Shown piece by piece: positions 46,377 to 59,594 of a stretch of 64,000 bases of DNA. The stretch's first letter is position 1, and each line of letters opens with the position of its first letter. Made by a program: the position numbers and the translations under genes. Origin of the DNA: Polytrichum commune (Eukaryota; Streptophyta; Polytrichopsida; Polytrichales; Polytrichaceae); the NCBI GenBank assembly GCA_950295325.1, contig OX485803.1, positions 54,823,554 through 54,887,553 of the forward strand, read 5' to 3'. The notes beneath the pieces are model-generated. The model had not been told where the DNA came from and did no database searches. It worked only from the letters and a program-made list of their open reading frames with translations.

Positions 46377-47369
46377 TCTTCCCTCCTCTCATGTGACAAT
46401 TTATTTTTCATATTTTCTTTCTATGTTTTCTTCAATGTTTAGGTTTCCAAATGAGGCCGTCCCGGTTGTTTTTTTGACATTTTGAGGATCATTTCACTTC
46501 CATATATTTGCACATGAAAATACTAATGTATATTACTATGAAAATTAAAGAATTAATACATGGTTGAAATTACAAGCATGAATGGTAGTGACAATTCGAA
46601 GGTTTGACCGCTCATGATAATTATGCAAGAAAAAATATAAGGTGAGTTATATCAAATACAAAAATAATAAACGAGCCGATGAAATTTATTATTTGGATAA
46701 ACATCCAGAATGCAAATAGTTTGAACAATTTGATGTTTGAAATTCTACTCGTGTATGTGTAAAAAATCAAATTCCAGCATATATCACAGAATATGAATAT
46801 GAAAACAATGAAGACAAAATATCATTAGAATTGCAATACCGTAAAGTTACTCCAAAATACGAGAAGAAAAAAAAATCAAGAAAATTTGAAAATAATTTTA
46901 GAAAAATTTGTTTCAAATTCTAGTAGCTTTATCATAATCTTCCAACAAAATAAAAATTTATTGAAAAAATATATATAGGCATATGATAATTATTGTAGAG
47001 AAATTGTAGCTACTCTTTCATAACTTTAGAATCAATACTTAATTCTAAAAATTTGAATTGTATAAACCTTAAATAAATTGTATTTTCAAAATATTTTGGT
47101 CATGAATTTATGAGCCATAATAATTTCTCTCAATAAATCAACATTTTTTAATCTTATTTTATAAAAGAAGAGTTTTTTTGGCATCTACTTCTTCAATATC
47201 TAAAATTTTAATTATTAATTTTTCTATTAAATTTCAATATCCGAGATTTTATTTCTTCAATAGAGGCTCGTTGCCCTTGCAAGACTTGTCTTCCTTTCAC
47301 TGTTCCATCTTTAACTTTTTTTTCTTTAATTCAAATTTGACTTCTTCAATCCATATTGCATCAAATTTG

Positions 47370-47890
47370 TTCTTCGTAATAATGCATAAATTATATAAAA
47401 TAATACAATTTGATACAATATCCACCATTGATCATAAATGAACATCCACTCTCTTTTGAATTATCCTTCATCTACCCTTCAAAATTCCAAATGCACGCTC
47501 CATACACATCCGAGTTGAAGATTGAATAAAATTCCAATATACCTTATAATATTCCAATTTATCATTACCGTCTTTTAATGGACAATATTTTTCCAACCAT
47601 ATGCAACCCATTTCCTTTACCAAGTCTAGCTAAAAACATTGCGATCATCTAATATTCTACATAAATAGGTTTTGTCAAATGAATATGTTATTTTTTAAAA
47701 CACGGACATAATTTCTCACATATTAATCTGAATGTAACATGCAAGATACAAGTCCTTTCCTTGAATATTTTATCTGTAAATGAACCCAACAAATACCGAT
47801 TTACAAAGCCCAATTGTCTCTTAAAATTCCACATGCTTCCATATCTTAATCCTAAACTTTGAAGGCAAATGTTGAAAATTGTAACATTCG
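47370..47890 (-). pseudogene. PIF/Harbinger transposase fragment
   Basis: On the minus strand, stop-broken frames read GLRYGSMWNFKRQLGF...FKERTCILHVTFRLICEKL (about 47880-47690) and then NFIQSSTRMCMERAFGILKGR...IVSNCIILYNLC (about 47550-47380). The latter matches the conserved ER(A/T)FG-LK-R...CC-LHN end of DDE_Tnp_4 nucleases. The middle with the first catalytic residues is missing. It lies in a 1.7-kb stretch (about 47176-48864) not present in copy 1. Confidence 0.6.
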
Positions 47891-50226
47891 TCCACTTACC
47901 TTATAAAACCAAAGTTTGTATGTTATTAATATGTTCCGTGATCATATAGAAACACCAATACAAAACTATATTATCACAAGTTTTTTCCTCCTCTCCTTCA
48001 TAGTGTTGAAATTTTAGAAAACAAAACAACAATGAGAAAGAAATAAGCAAAAAAACTATCAATAATTAGAAAGACTTCAAAGACAAGAGTGGACTTGGGG
48101 TGGAAATGAGAGGTAGTGTAATGGAAGTTTCGACCAACCCTATCTTAGAAAATATATTAAAAAACAACACTTTATTTTTGTGGCCCCTTCTCACTTTACA
48201 CTATATCCAAAGGCCACCAAGCTCAAATGTTGGCTTCTCAAGAATGAACAATGGCCCTTGTGAGGATTTCTCCACGACTTTTCACCAAAAAATGTAAAAA
48301 AGGCCTTCATGCCCCATTTGTCAACCTGAAATTCAACTCCAATCCATGTGTGATCCACTTGGCATATAACAACTTAACACTTGTCTACATGCTAAGTTGT
48401 GAAAAATAGTATGCAAACGAACCTAGCAATAATGTAGACCATAGACTTCCTAGCAATGTGTCACATATTCTCATTAGCAGAAGTAACAAAAAGGTCATTC
48501 AAGCATATTGCCGAAATTGTGCTTCATGAAACTCCTAACAAGCCTATCCAACATATATCTAGGGGTACATTTGAAATATTAACTAATACTGTACAAAACA
48601 CAACAAAGTATTTCAATTGAAGTTATTGAAGGGTCAAAGACAACATGTTGTGCATGTAATGAAAGTTGGTGTTGTATCCAGTTTGCCACTGAAACCAAGA
48701 CAAATGTTCTAGAGATTTTGTACACACTTGATACATGCACTATGTCTATGGACAACATCTTATCTTCTAAAGGATTCCAACCCAATTAGACCTCTATATA
48801 CTTCCCAATAAACAGTTGCTTTACTAGATTCTTGATACATAAAGCATAGGACATGTTGTAGGTCTGTTGTCTAAGGTTCAAGAAACTTTGTCAACACAGA
48901 ACCTTGTAAAAATAATTCTACCAACCATTCTCAATTTTTCATTTTCGAATTTGATTACCCCTCTCTCTATGGCTAGGAATTCATGTTGTCTACGTAAACT
49001 CACCCATTGTGCAGGTGTAAACACAATGAATTATATTATAACCTATAAGTGACTATTTTAAGACAACTTAACCCCAAAAATAGAGTCATAAACCCTTACT
49101 TAGTCTAGTGGTGTCCAATTGGAATGCATCAGTCCTCAATCTTATAGGGGATTTTTTTCACCGGAGACCCTCCATCCATCAAGGATGAGTTTACAAAACC
49201 CCCAAGCACCGTGGCAAATGGTTGATATGGACAAGTTTTCCTCTAGTGCTTACAACCAAAATTAGAGGAGGCGTCCACACATACACTATCACTATACCCT
49301 TCAAACAATGCTACATCTCCTATCATGCCTACCCATGCATGCATTCAACAAATCCATTTAATCCCCACCAAATATCTCACCTTGCTCATGCTCAATAAAA
49401 GAAGACTTGAAAATCACCAACTCCATATCTTACCCACCGAACCCCAGTCAAAACATGGAGCACTGAAACCCTAAGGCTGAATCATACAACAAGGCGACTA
49501 AACTAATTTGATAGTGCAACTAAAAGGATAGACAACCACTCGATGCCGAACCTCAAAATTAAACCCAACATATACATCTTGCCAACATAAGACAAATCCT
49601 TAGGATACCCATGTAAGCACACAATTTGCCAATATACAAGCCGCCAACCCCCAGAGACCTCTCATAACATTGGTTACCAAAAGAGAGCACCTCCAACATG
49701 AGGCAGTTGCACTTGCACAACATCCCTGAACCCGTTTCGGGTTCACATTTAAACTCAAGGTTGTGATCAAGATGAAGCATCCCTCATTCATGCCAACATA
49801 AGTGATTAATGTCATCTCTCACTGTGTGATTATAGTCGTCAAAGATATGCATAGTATGTATTTGAATCTAGGCCATTCGATTATATCAGCACAAGTCAAT
49901 TGATAAGTGGGCTACAACTACATAAATCGAACATTACCCCTAGGTTTCTAGCATTAGGTATGAATACAATAATCCAGGTCCTTGATCACATGCGTGAACA
50001 ACAAGCATTGTCGAATGGCAGACTCTTGACAGTGGTTGACACCTCATTGTGGGGGCTATCTTCGGACAAATCCTTCATCCATCTACCGTGATTCAACCTT
50101 AAAGAACTTGCCAAAAAGCTTGCCATCGAGTGTACTGTACTCACCAAGATACTCATCTAGGTTGAGAACTCAATATTATACCACTTAAAACTGCTATGAC
50201 AGAAGTTTGCAAATATGTAATTTGTG
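47891..50226. other. Non-coding: end of copy-2-specific DNA, then 3' flank of P450 copy 2
   Basis: To about 48864 the sequence has no counterpart in copy 1 and no recognised gene. From 48865 (TGTTGTCTAAGGTTCAAG) it again matches copy 1 (12169 onward). No gene called. Confidence 0.45.
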
Positions 50227-53200
50227 TCAATAAAGAAAAGCTGGTTTCCTCGGTCGGGCGACTAAGGAAAGAGGAATTTTAGGGCACACGGTGAGTCCAA
50301 AGCTCTCCTCCCACCATTCTGCACGGGAAGGATCACATCCCTCGGGTAATTCCCAGTCGAAGCTGTGCAGAAGGTGTGCCATAAGCAATGACACCAACAC
50401 GTTGCCAAGCGTGACCGCTGGGCACATGCGTCGGCCGGCACTGAATGGAATGAGCTCATACGAATCGAACCCCGACGTCGGGTTCACGTCCGGATGATGG
50501 TTTCCCAGAAACCGGTCCGGGTTGAACGTGTCTGGATTCTCGTAAACATTTGGGTCCCGGTGAATGGCATAGAGGTTCAAAATGAGGTGGGTGTGGGCCG
50601 GAAATTTGTACCCAAGGACGCCGTTTGATGCACGGATGGATTGCCGGGGAAGCCCTAAAGCAACAACCGTGTGGAGTCGGAAGGTTTCTTTCACGATTGC
50701 TTGCAAGTATGGGAGGTTCGGGATGTCGGATTCTTGCACAACACGGTCGGCTCCCACCACGAGGTCGAGCTCGTCTTGGGCTCGTTTCAAGATGTCACGG
50801 TGCAACATGAGTTCTCGCATCCCCCACTCGATTGTCGTGGAGCTCGTATCAGTTCCTCCAGTCACTAGGTTCTAAATAATAAGCCCAAAACACTCATGGA
50901 CATCAGTTTCTTGGAATTGATCATCAAATGGGAGTGATCACAGGAAGCAGTTTAGCAACTACACTAAGTTGTCTTATTAGTGTGGGCCACAATGATTATA
51001 TAGAACCAACATACATTTCTAGCTCACGCCAAATCTTTCTAAGTTTAAAATCAAGGTGTGCCACCTTAAGTGCTCTAAATTGATGTGTCGTGTGAATATT
51101 CTATTTTATTCTACTTTTGTCCTTGAACTAATAAGGTACCTCAACCTAACACCATCACTAAACCTATGATCACCTAAGTGACTGGGAAGGCTTCAGCTTA
51201 GAACACAAATCTAAAATGTCCAAGGATAGATTCTTATTTACGAGAGTGTTAATGAATGAGAGATCATTGGCTATCCTAGAATATCATCCTAAATCAAAGC
51301 CCTCTCATTCAATTGTGTGATCATAGGTTCAGTGTTGGTTGGAAGCCCGTCCGAAGTCTATAGGATGATTGAGGGCCCACATTAATTCCACCATGTCTAG
51401 GCAATTAGACTAGCTCCCATTAATATTTTCCACATGAATTTTCCACCCGTGCACTAATAGGACAAACTTAGTGTACCCTTGAGGGTGGCGACCCCTAAAC
51501 AATTAGTAGAGGTGTGCAAATCGTAATTGTCTTGTGATTGCTATTTTCAATAATTTCAAAAATATATGACTCCTTATTATTAACATATGGAGTGGTTATC
51601 TCTTCTTATTCCATCCAAAATAGCTTATGATTATGCATTATGGTTGAAAATATCTTAGTCCCAATATGCACATGTCTATTTAAGGGAATTTCATATGATC
51701 CATTGTCCTACAAATTCTACTACTATGTTTGTGAGTAAATGAGATATCATTGGGCCTTATCAACTAAAATGAGCCGATTGGGCCATTATGAGACAATCCT
51801 TTTGTCACTATTGATGAGATCTTCCATATTACAATTGATTATTTGTATGATTTTATAAACATGTGTGGGTGTACTGGAATGGTTGAGTTGTATTTTAAGA
51901 ACTCTTAACGGGTATTCTCTCTTTTTAACTAGCAATCATTACGTTCCCATCACGTTCCCTACATTAAATTGAGCGCACCAATTGGCTCATTTTAGTTGAT
52001 AAGGCCAGGATTGGATTTCTCTTCTACATACACAGCATGTTCTTCAAAATGTCCCCAGGAGTATTAGCAGTACTAAAAATGCATAAGTTGCCAGCCCTGT
52101 TGCAACTACATTTACAAGACAAAACCAAACTGACGCTGATTGCAGAAGGAAGAGTCGAGCCAGATCCTTACCATTAGAGTGTCTAGAATTTCATTGTCCG
52201 GAAGAGCCTTTCCATCTTCTTGGGGGATTGTACATAATAAATCAACAAAGTCAGGTACATAATCCTCGTCATTTTTCTCAAGCCTGACTTTAGCTTGCTC
52301 TCTGTGCTTCTCGAACTCGCACATCTCACTGAGAAATGAAAAGATACATTGGCGAATGTCCTCGAACTCCGAATGCCGACCTTGCAGCTTCGTGACAAAG
52401 CTCAACCATGGCACATAGTCACTGATGATGAATGCAGCAAACCCAGTAAAGAGACGAGAAACTGCTGCTTCGAAGTCTTTCTTGTCTTCTTCATACTCTA
52501 CTCCTTTACCAAAGTACCTGTGCAAAACACCCAGTTGTCAAGACCGAAGTAAATTGATGCATTGCCAGTAATTGTCAACAAGAACTCTAAGAAATAATTA
52601 TGTACACAAGGATGGCAAGTACACCTGGACCATTGCAGCCAGCAGGGAAAAAAATAGCCAGATGCATTATGCCTCTTCATCACTAGGGCTCGAATTGGAC
52701 TTTATCAATTTTCTGGACTTTGATACTTGGATTTGACAAGCTTTCATCTTGAGCTCATCAGTGGCGTGCTTGAAAAAACCTCAAGCTCTCAATGGTTTGA
52801 GCAAGTGTAACCATGTTCAAGGGGGAACGAGTTCTTGATCAGATAGGAGGCAAATTACTTGATGATCCAGTGCTTGATGTCGACCATGTTATCGCCTCAC
52901 CCACTATGTCCGCTAATGGTCATGTATCGCGACACGATTGGCTGTAGTTGACATCCAACACATACCTCACCCACTTTCCGCAAATTGCTAGGTTGGGCGT
53001 CTACTCACATCCATCACCTAGTTCCCAAAGCTCTTAATCTTCGAGCTCGCAACCTCTCTAGACTAAACGAGAGCCTATGATGGATTTGTCAAATTTGGGA
53101 GGAATCGAATGAACAAACCTCTTATTGACAAGCATGCGGGTCATGTTGTTAGCAGTCACACCATACAACCAACCTTTGAGATTTATAACAGTTTCTCCGT

Positions 53201-54890
53201 TGCAAGACATTTCCAGGAGCAGCTTCATCATGTGGTGAATCTCCTCTGTCCGGACTGTCTCATAGGACGCATGGCGTTTACGGGAAAATAGCTCTGTTCT
53301 ACACAACTTGCGCAGCTGCGGCCAATAAGGACCGTCTGGTGCTGCAGATCCCAGGCTCTTGTACTCGGTGTTGCCTCCTCCTAAAATTGTCCACATCAAC
53401 TTCTGAGGCCGACCGCAGAAGATTGCATCGTTGGTCCGGAACAACTCCCTCGCTGCTGCAGCAGTTGAGACCACAATGCAAGGCATGGACCCTACAACCC
53501 ACGAGTAGTATTCATCCATAGTAATCATGTCGCTGCAATTCTCAACACAGTGGGCTAGAAAGTAAAATAATAATAATAATAATAATAATAATTACAAAAG
53601 AAACGGCGGTGTATGCATGGAATAAGAGGCTCTTCGCCAGATAGATGTAAACGCCGGAAGCATGGATGAAGAGCCTCTTTGCCCGGATTGGACTATGGCT
53701 TCTATTCACAGTAACGTCCCTCGCTGCAAAATGCACGCGATGAATCCTACAACCCAGAATTTTCATCCATCACAATCGCTATTATTCTCGGCACTTCCAA
53801 GTTCCAACTCAGACAGTTTTGACCATGGGGTGGGGTAGGATTGGAATTGCCTCATCCAATCACCAATTGTGATTTGTGAAGACTATGCTTTCAAAAAGTT
53901 TCAAAAACATCGGAGCTGGTATGCAAAAGTTATGGGAGGCAAACAAGAATAAATGTCTTTCTCCTTAAGTGATCACAGAGGCCCCATGGGCAGTTGTGTC
54001 ACAATTTACCTATAATGGGTTGATATTCCCAACACATACTAGTCCGATGTCATCGCAACACATGTCTTTTTTAGGTGCCTGTTGTGAATTAGGAGCCAAC
54101 ATTTAAGAGCTCTTCTTAATTGGACATAAGGCTCGGAAATTTGAATTAAGACCAAGCACCATTGAGAAGATTTGTCCGATTAAGAAGAGTGACCACGTAT
54201 GTAAGACCCACATGCCATACAAAGATATAAATGATGGCTCATCAGTCACTCCTTTCAAAACTATAATTTTAAATAGATTTCTGGATGGTGACCCCTGCTT
54301 CACCCTGCTTCAGAAAAGATTGCCTGCAACTTGTTTTAAGAACATCATCGACATATGAAAGTATAAACCTTTTCTGATTCAGCCACGAAATGGCACCAAT
54401 GGATTCCTCTCAATACCCTCTTTCGGCCAAGCATGTTCCTCCTCAAGTTTCGTGAGATAACAACTCACCTATTCATCAGAAGCATTTGAAGTGATTCAAA
54501 ACATCTAGCCACATAAAAAGCGGAGAGTTGCCACCCTCACACTCTACACATATATGGTCATAGGTTCTGGTGATATATACACACAGTAGTAATGACTTGC
54601 ATACCCAAGCGGAGATACATGAAGCCACCGTGCTTGGCTGCCAAATCTCGCAAGGTCTGGTGCGGTAGCTTCTTGCTCAAACTGAGAGTCGGCAAGTTTC
54701 CCAAAATGGGCCATGACCAAGGCCCGGGAGGCTTCTTGGGAGCCTGATATTGAGTCACGTACCACCACAGTGTGATCAGCAGCAGAAGTAGCGCAGGCAA
54801 TGGCACCTCCACTATAAGCTGCTTCCAATCCTGCCAGCGAGCATGGAATTGCCTCCGCAACTGATCATCATCCGCTTGCGCACTCGACAT
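50227..54890 (-). CDS. Cytochrome P450, A-type (CYP71-clan-like), copy 2
   Basis: Paralogue of the gene at 13527-17921. Exons (minus strand): 54605-54890, 53119-53491, 52172-52517, 50227-50871; GT-AG introns; 549 residues. It is three residues longer (two extra near the end of exon 1 where it reads LSLSKKLP, one in exon 2). Membrane anchor, KKPPGP, GGTDTS, ExxR, FNPDRF and the haem loop FSAGRRMCPA are kept, so it looks functional. Notable changes: after the K-helix FRLHP-AAVLA is replaced by FRLHT-VVALG, so the near-invariant Pro at about residue 403 is Thr; exon 3 has 13 residue changes. Intron 3 holds a 256-bp MITE (51752-52007) absent from copy 1. The two copies probably differ in substrate or product; this is inference. 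Confidence 0.93.
51752..52007. mobile_element. MITE in intron 3 of P450 copy 2
   Basis: About 256 bp with 23-bp TIRs (GGCCTTATCAACTAAAATGA and so on) that are exact mirrors. Absent from copy 1, where GATATCAGATTGG is uninterrupted near 15045. The target duplication could not be resolved. Confidence 0.75.
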
Positions 54891-55030
54891 GGTGATTGTG
54901 TGAGGAGTGTGGTAGAGTACCACTCTTGATTGTGATGACGTTTCTGAGCAAGCTTGGAAGTTAGTGACATCGATCGAGCGAGCGAGCGAGCGAGAGGCAG
55001 GCAGCGAGCTTGGCTGCACTTCCTACAGCC

Positions 55031-55207
55031 TGTTGGTTTTTCTGGCGTGTGGAGTATGGACCTGAACGCCGACTGCACTTCGTACAGTGTGTTGGTTTTT
55101 CTGGCGTGTGGAGTATGGGCCTGAACGCCGACTGCACTTCGTACAGTGTGTTGGTTTTTCTGGCGTGTGGAGTATGGGCCTGAACGGCGTCAGCTTTACA
55201 GGCGCCT
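55031..55207. repeat. 59-bp triplicate in the 5' flank of P450 copy 2
   Basis: A unit beginning TGTTGGTTTTTCTGGCGTGT starts at 55031, 55090 and 55149. Copy 1 has one unit (about 18128). It lies 140-320 bases upstream of the start codon, so it may alter expression. Copy 2 also lacks the TATA-like stretch seen in copy 1 at 18091. Confidence 0.85.
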
Positions 55208-55480
55208 GTAATTTCGCTTTTCTTTATAGAGAGGGTCATTGTTGACATAACTACATTGATTATCCTAATTAGTGTGTGTTATTAATTGGAGTTGCACAGT
55301 GCTATAGCTATTATTATATGAGAATGTGGTACTTTACCAAGCAAAGTCATTTATGTTTTTATAATGTCTGAACAATCTATTGAACTTTTGTTAGTAAAAA
55401 ATTGAACTCCTAAGACCAACCCTAGTGCACAACGTAACTCCAAATAGTTACACAACACTAATTGGGATAATCATTGTAGT

Positions 55481-55802
55481 TGATGTAGAAATGTAGTGTA
55501 TCATTTAGACTATAGTATAAATACATATACAAATATAGTTAAGTATACATGTAGATAATACAAGTACATGTCTATTGACACGGATCAACCCTTTGAGGAT
55601 CAGTGGCTATGTAGAAGGAGCGTGACCCTTTCTAAGCCAATATGACTTGTAAAATCACATCCATTGATGTGATATTTTAAGGGGATTGACTCCCAAGTAA
55701 TAAATCGTTCCATTGAAAGCTTACATTATCCAAGTGTACCTAACTAAATAGTTGTGTTTTGCTTCATTATATCTTGGCATGTGTAGACACTAGGATTGAA
55801 CA
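55481..55802 (+). mobile_element. 5' LTR of Ty1/copia element, copy 2
   Basis: Duplicate of the LTR at 18461-18782, same TG...CA ends, followed by the primer-binding site TGGTATCAAAGC (55803-55814). Confidence 0.65.
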
Positions 55803-56822
55803 TGGTATCAAAGCATGATCATAAAAAGAAAGCATGATTATTACAAGTTAGTGATGCTCTCATGAAATCACTTATCCCATCCTACAAAGGTAGGAAATCA
55901 TGGCATCCTCATCTAAGGATGTGCGCCACATCAATCAATTTGATGCCATAAATTTTCAGACATGGGAAATTTGGATGGAAATGATGTTGTTGGACAAAGA
56001 TTTGTTTGGACATGCGGATGGCTCAGAAGTACGATCAACAACTCCAACAAGTCAACCGACATGGGATAAGAAATATAGCAAGACGAGAGCAAACATGTTA
56101 CTTGCTTTGAAAGATGCTCAACTTTCACATGTTAATAAATGCAAAATATCAAAAGAAGTTTGGGATACGCTAACAAATATATATATATAACTTCTCATGC
56201 TTAAACAAAAATGTACTACAATAAACAATTGTATACACTAAAAATGATGGGAGAAGATACAATAGCAAATCACGTAAACACATTCCGTACTCTAATTGAT
56301 AATTTAGCAAGTATGGGAACCAATATAAGTGGTAATGATAGTGCCATTGTACTTTTGGGCTCTTTGCACGAATCCTATGAAGGATTAGTAGTTTCCATAA
56401 GTGGTCAGCCCAATTTAACACTAGAAGGTGTTAGAAGTCTCTTGTTACAAGAGGAAATAAGGAGAAAATCCAAAGGGAGAGATATTAAGGACAAACCTCA
56501 AGCCTTATGCTCTAACAATAAACCATTTAAGGGAAATTTGAAATTTCTGAAGAGGAAATTTGAGACTACTAACAAAAACCCTTCATTTCAAAAAAAGAAG
56601 GGAAATCGTTTTCATTGTGACAAGGCCAACCACCACATCAAAGATTGTAGAATTTGCCTTCCAGAGGAAAAAGCAAAATCCGGTCACCAAGCCAATAGTG
56701 TTTTAAACACTAAATTATTTTTATGGTGGCCTTGGTGGTTGAAGACACATTGAGTGACAAGTGGTACCTCGATTCCGTAGCAACACAACACATGTCACCA
56801 CACATTGAGTGTTTTGTGTCCT

Positions 56823-58251
56823 CTCGGGGGGTGCACTGTACTAAACATGTACGAGTATACGTGAGTGCACAGGAGGGGTATTAATTTGGACCTTGCCATA
56901 TTACGTATACATATGGTATACATGTTATAATTTATAGTTACATACATATATGGAAGGCCTTTAAAAAGTATACAATAATTGTACTTGTATGGTAGTGTTA
57001 CTATACTACATATCATAAGTTTTCATATTGGATGAAATTAGGATTAACTAGGATTAACGATTTTTGTTAGCAACCTTATAGGGTAGTATGAACCATGTAC
57101 AAGGTATCAAGGTAATATCGGGGAAAGAGGCAGTATTAGGGTTCTGAAATGATTCGTTCAGCTCAAAGTAACAAGGACCCTTTTCCCCTCCCATCCCTAG
57201 GTTTTTGTTTTCTTTTTTTGTCGGGCGCTGAAGGTTTTTGTTTTCTCTTCTAGTCGGGCGCCAAAGGTTTTTGTTTTCTCTTCTCGCATAGCCTGCTTCT
57301 TTTGCCGACAACTGCTTTACTTTTCCTTCTTTCACCCGTTGCTTCCAGCGCTTCTCAACGTCCTTGCGGTTACTGCTGCCGTGGGAATCACCGAAAGTCC
57401 TGACATTGTCATGGCCTCGTTCTGAAATTCCCTCTCTATCAAATGCAAAGTCAGCTGTGGCTTATGTAATGGTAGGGGAGTCTAGAATTTTTAAAAGTAC
57501 ACTTGTTAGTCAATTGAATGGCAATCCTTCTTTGTGTAAAGATCGGTTGACTCGAATTAGAGCTGGCATATTATATATGAAGCCTAAACTCTTGAGTGCT
57601 GGAAACCATGACACTTTGTTAAAGCTTGGTTGTGACTGTGTTGTGTGTTTTTTGAACACACCTGAAGCTAAAACTGTGAAAAAACGAGGTAGGCCAAAAA
57701 AATCTACTCGAGTTAAGGTTTGGTTTGTTGGGAGAGTTTATAGGATGCGGAGGAAGTTTGGTAATCGTGGGGTGGAGTAAAGGGATCCAATTGACTTGAT
57801 GGACTGTCCATCAAACGTGGAGATTGGTTTATGTTGGTATCAAAAAGGGGCTAACAACAAGTGGACATATGATCTTACTGATCATTTGATGGTAGACTTA
57901 GAGACAATAATTGCATTGGCTATAATGACATATATTGGTGAATCAAATGTTTATGAATTATATCCGGGAGATGAAAAAGTTTTCAACGACTTTGCTGATG
58001 AAAGCTAGGATATTTTGTTATACATATTATAGGGGTTGATTATTGTTCAAAAATATATTTGTATACTTATGTTAATGACTATATATGAATGGATGTTTTT
58101 TTGTGTATACATATTGTTACTTGTATATTTATTGTTGCAATTGTATGTGTATTACTTCATTTCACAAAAAATAACTTGTATATAGGGGGTTTTTAGAGTA
58201 TGCAGTGAACGCACGTGATTCTAGGTTTTAATGAAAGGTGCACCCCGCGAG
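56823..58251 (+). mobile_element. 1.43-kb TIR element with 8-bp duplication
   Basis: Ends CTCGGGGGGTGCAC and, reversed, CTCGCGGGGTGCAC (13 of 14). An 8-bp duplication TGTGTCCT flanks it (56815-56822, 58252-58259), and copy 1 has the single uninterrupted site near 20228. Contains one protein-like frame (57469-58008) and a G/T-rich leader with three TCGGGCGC/AGGTTTTTGTTTTCT repeats (about 57200-57280). TSD length fits hAT or KDZ-type elements; no transposase was recognised. Confidence 0.85.
57469..58008 (+). CDS. Uncharacterised AT-hook protein of the 1.43-kb element, one in-frame stop
   Basis: From ATG 57469 the frame runs about 180 codons with a single TAA at 57778-57780 in the middle; both halves are in the same frame. 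The first half reads STLVSQLNGNPSLCKDRLTR, then an AT-hook-like KKRGRPKKSTR and the segment VWFVGRVYRMRRKFG. The second half has a KWTYDLTDH stretch and an acidic end (YPGDEKVFNDFADES). An upstream in-frame ATG at 57364 would add 35 less convincing residues. The conserved-looking composition, coiled around a DNA-binding motif, suggests a real accessory protein or captured gene rather than chance. Family not recognised; the stop may be a recent null mutation. Confidence 0.55.
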
Positions 58252-58333
58252 TGTGTCCTACACCAAGATCTTGACAAAGGATAAAGTTTACTTGGGGACA
58301 ACTCGAGTTATGATATTGAAGGACAAGGAAGTA

Positions 58334-59536
58334 CAGTCTAACCTTGATAATGTCACCCTTGTTAATGGGACACCTTGATACTGTCACCTAAAAGTTTGAA
58401 ACCGATTTTCTTAGTGTAAAACTCCCTCGTTATTATCCCTATCACCCTTGTTAATGTCACTATTTTTTTTCCAAAATCCGTAGTGTAAATGTGATAATAT
58501 CAAATATGGATGGATTGTATGTGATGGTTGGATGGACATATTGTAGTAGCCAAAAGGGTCATGAGCCACCCCTGTGATAAATGCAATGTTATTCAAAGGG
58601 TCATGAGCCGCCTCTGTGCACCAACCCTGAACGGTGCTGTCTATACACGGCACTCAAAGGTGTTGTCTTTGACGGCGCTGCCAAGACTTCTTGGCCTCTA
58701 TGCACCCCACCTTCCGTCACATGTGTTCACCTATGTGTCTTTGAGGGTTTCAGCTTGTGTGAAGTAATTTAGGATGTTAAGTTCTACGGTTTAGCTGAGC
58801 TGGTACAGAGTAGTGTCGACTTAAGCTAAATTAGTTCAATTGGTTTGCAATGTAGAAATCTCAAGATATGTGGCACGGTCTTCACTGTTTCTATAGTCAA
58901 TAGTCGCATAGGAGAATCTAGTAAGATCATAAGTGTTAGCCGCTCATCCTAAGTGGGCATTCAATTAGGAACAATCTTCTAGATTAGTTAGTCAAGCTCA
59001 TAAGTAGAAACAATCTTCTAGGTAGGTTAGTCAAGCTCATAAGTAGAAACAATCTTCTAGGTAGGTTAGTCAAGCTCATAAGTAGAAACAGTCTCCTAGG
59101 TAGGTTAGTCAAGCTCATGGTCGAGCTCACTTGTATATAATGAACCATTGTTCATTTGGAATTTAAATGCACACTTTCTATCATAGGCTTGTGTTTCTTC
59201 ATGCAGTGCAGGTGTTCTTCGTTGTGTTGTTGTTTTTGTTGTTGTTGCTACATTGGAAGCTAGTGATTGGCTGATCTCAATGACACATTGTGATGTGCTC
59301 ATGTTGTTATTCACAATTTTGAATTATATTTTACATTCAAAAACATTGAAGTCTTGTGTTTGTTTTTTTTTTTTTTTTACATTGTAATTTCGTTTTGATT
59401 TTCTACATTTTTTTTTTTTTGATAATATCACATTATGCACAAATCTTCAAAATGTGACATTATCAAATATGTCACACCTTGTTTATATCACACTTTATGG
59501 TGAAACGGATGGTGTGATATTATCAAGGTTAGACTG
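58334..59536. mobile_element. Pogo-type non-autonomous element, copy B
   Basis: 1203 bp, same TIRs (CAGTCTAACCTTGATAATGT) and TA duplication (58332-58333, 59537-59538). Copy 1 of the duplication has the empty site (GGGAGTATCATG near 20300). Nearly identical to copy A at 29586-30789, apart from poly-T length and scattered changes, so one or both moved recently. Confidence 0.9.
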
Positions 59537-59594
59537 TATCATGATTACACTAGAAAGTGGAGAAGCTAAGACAATTGAGAATGCCCTACATATA

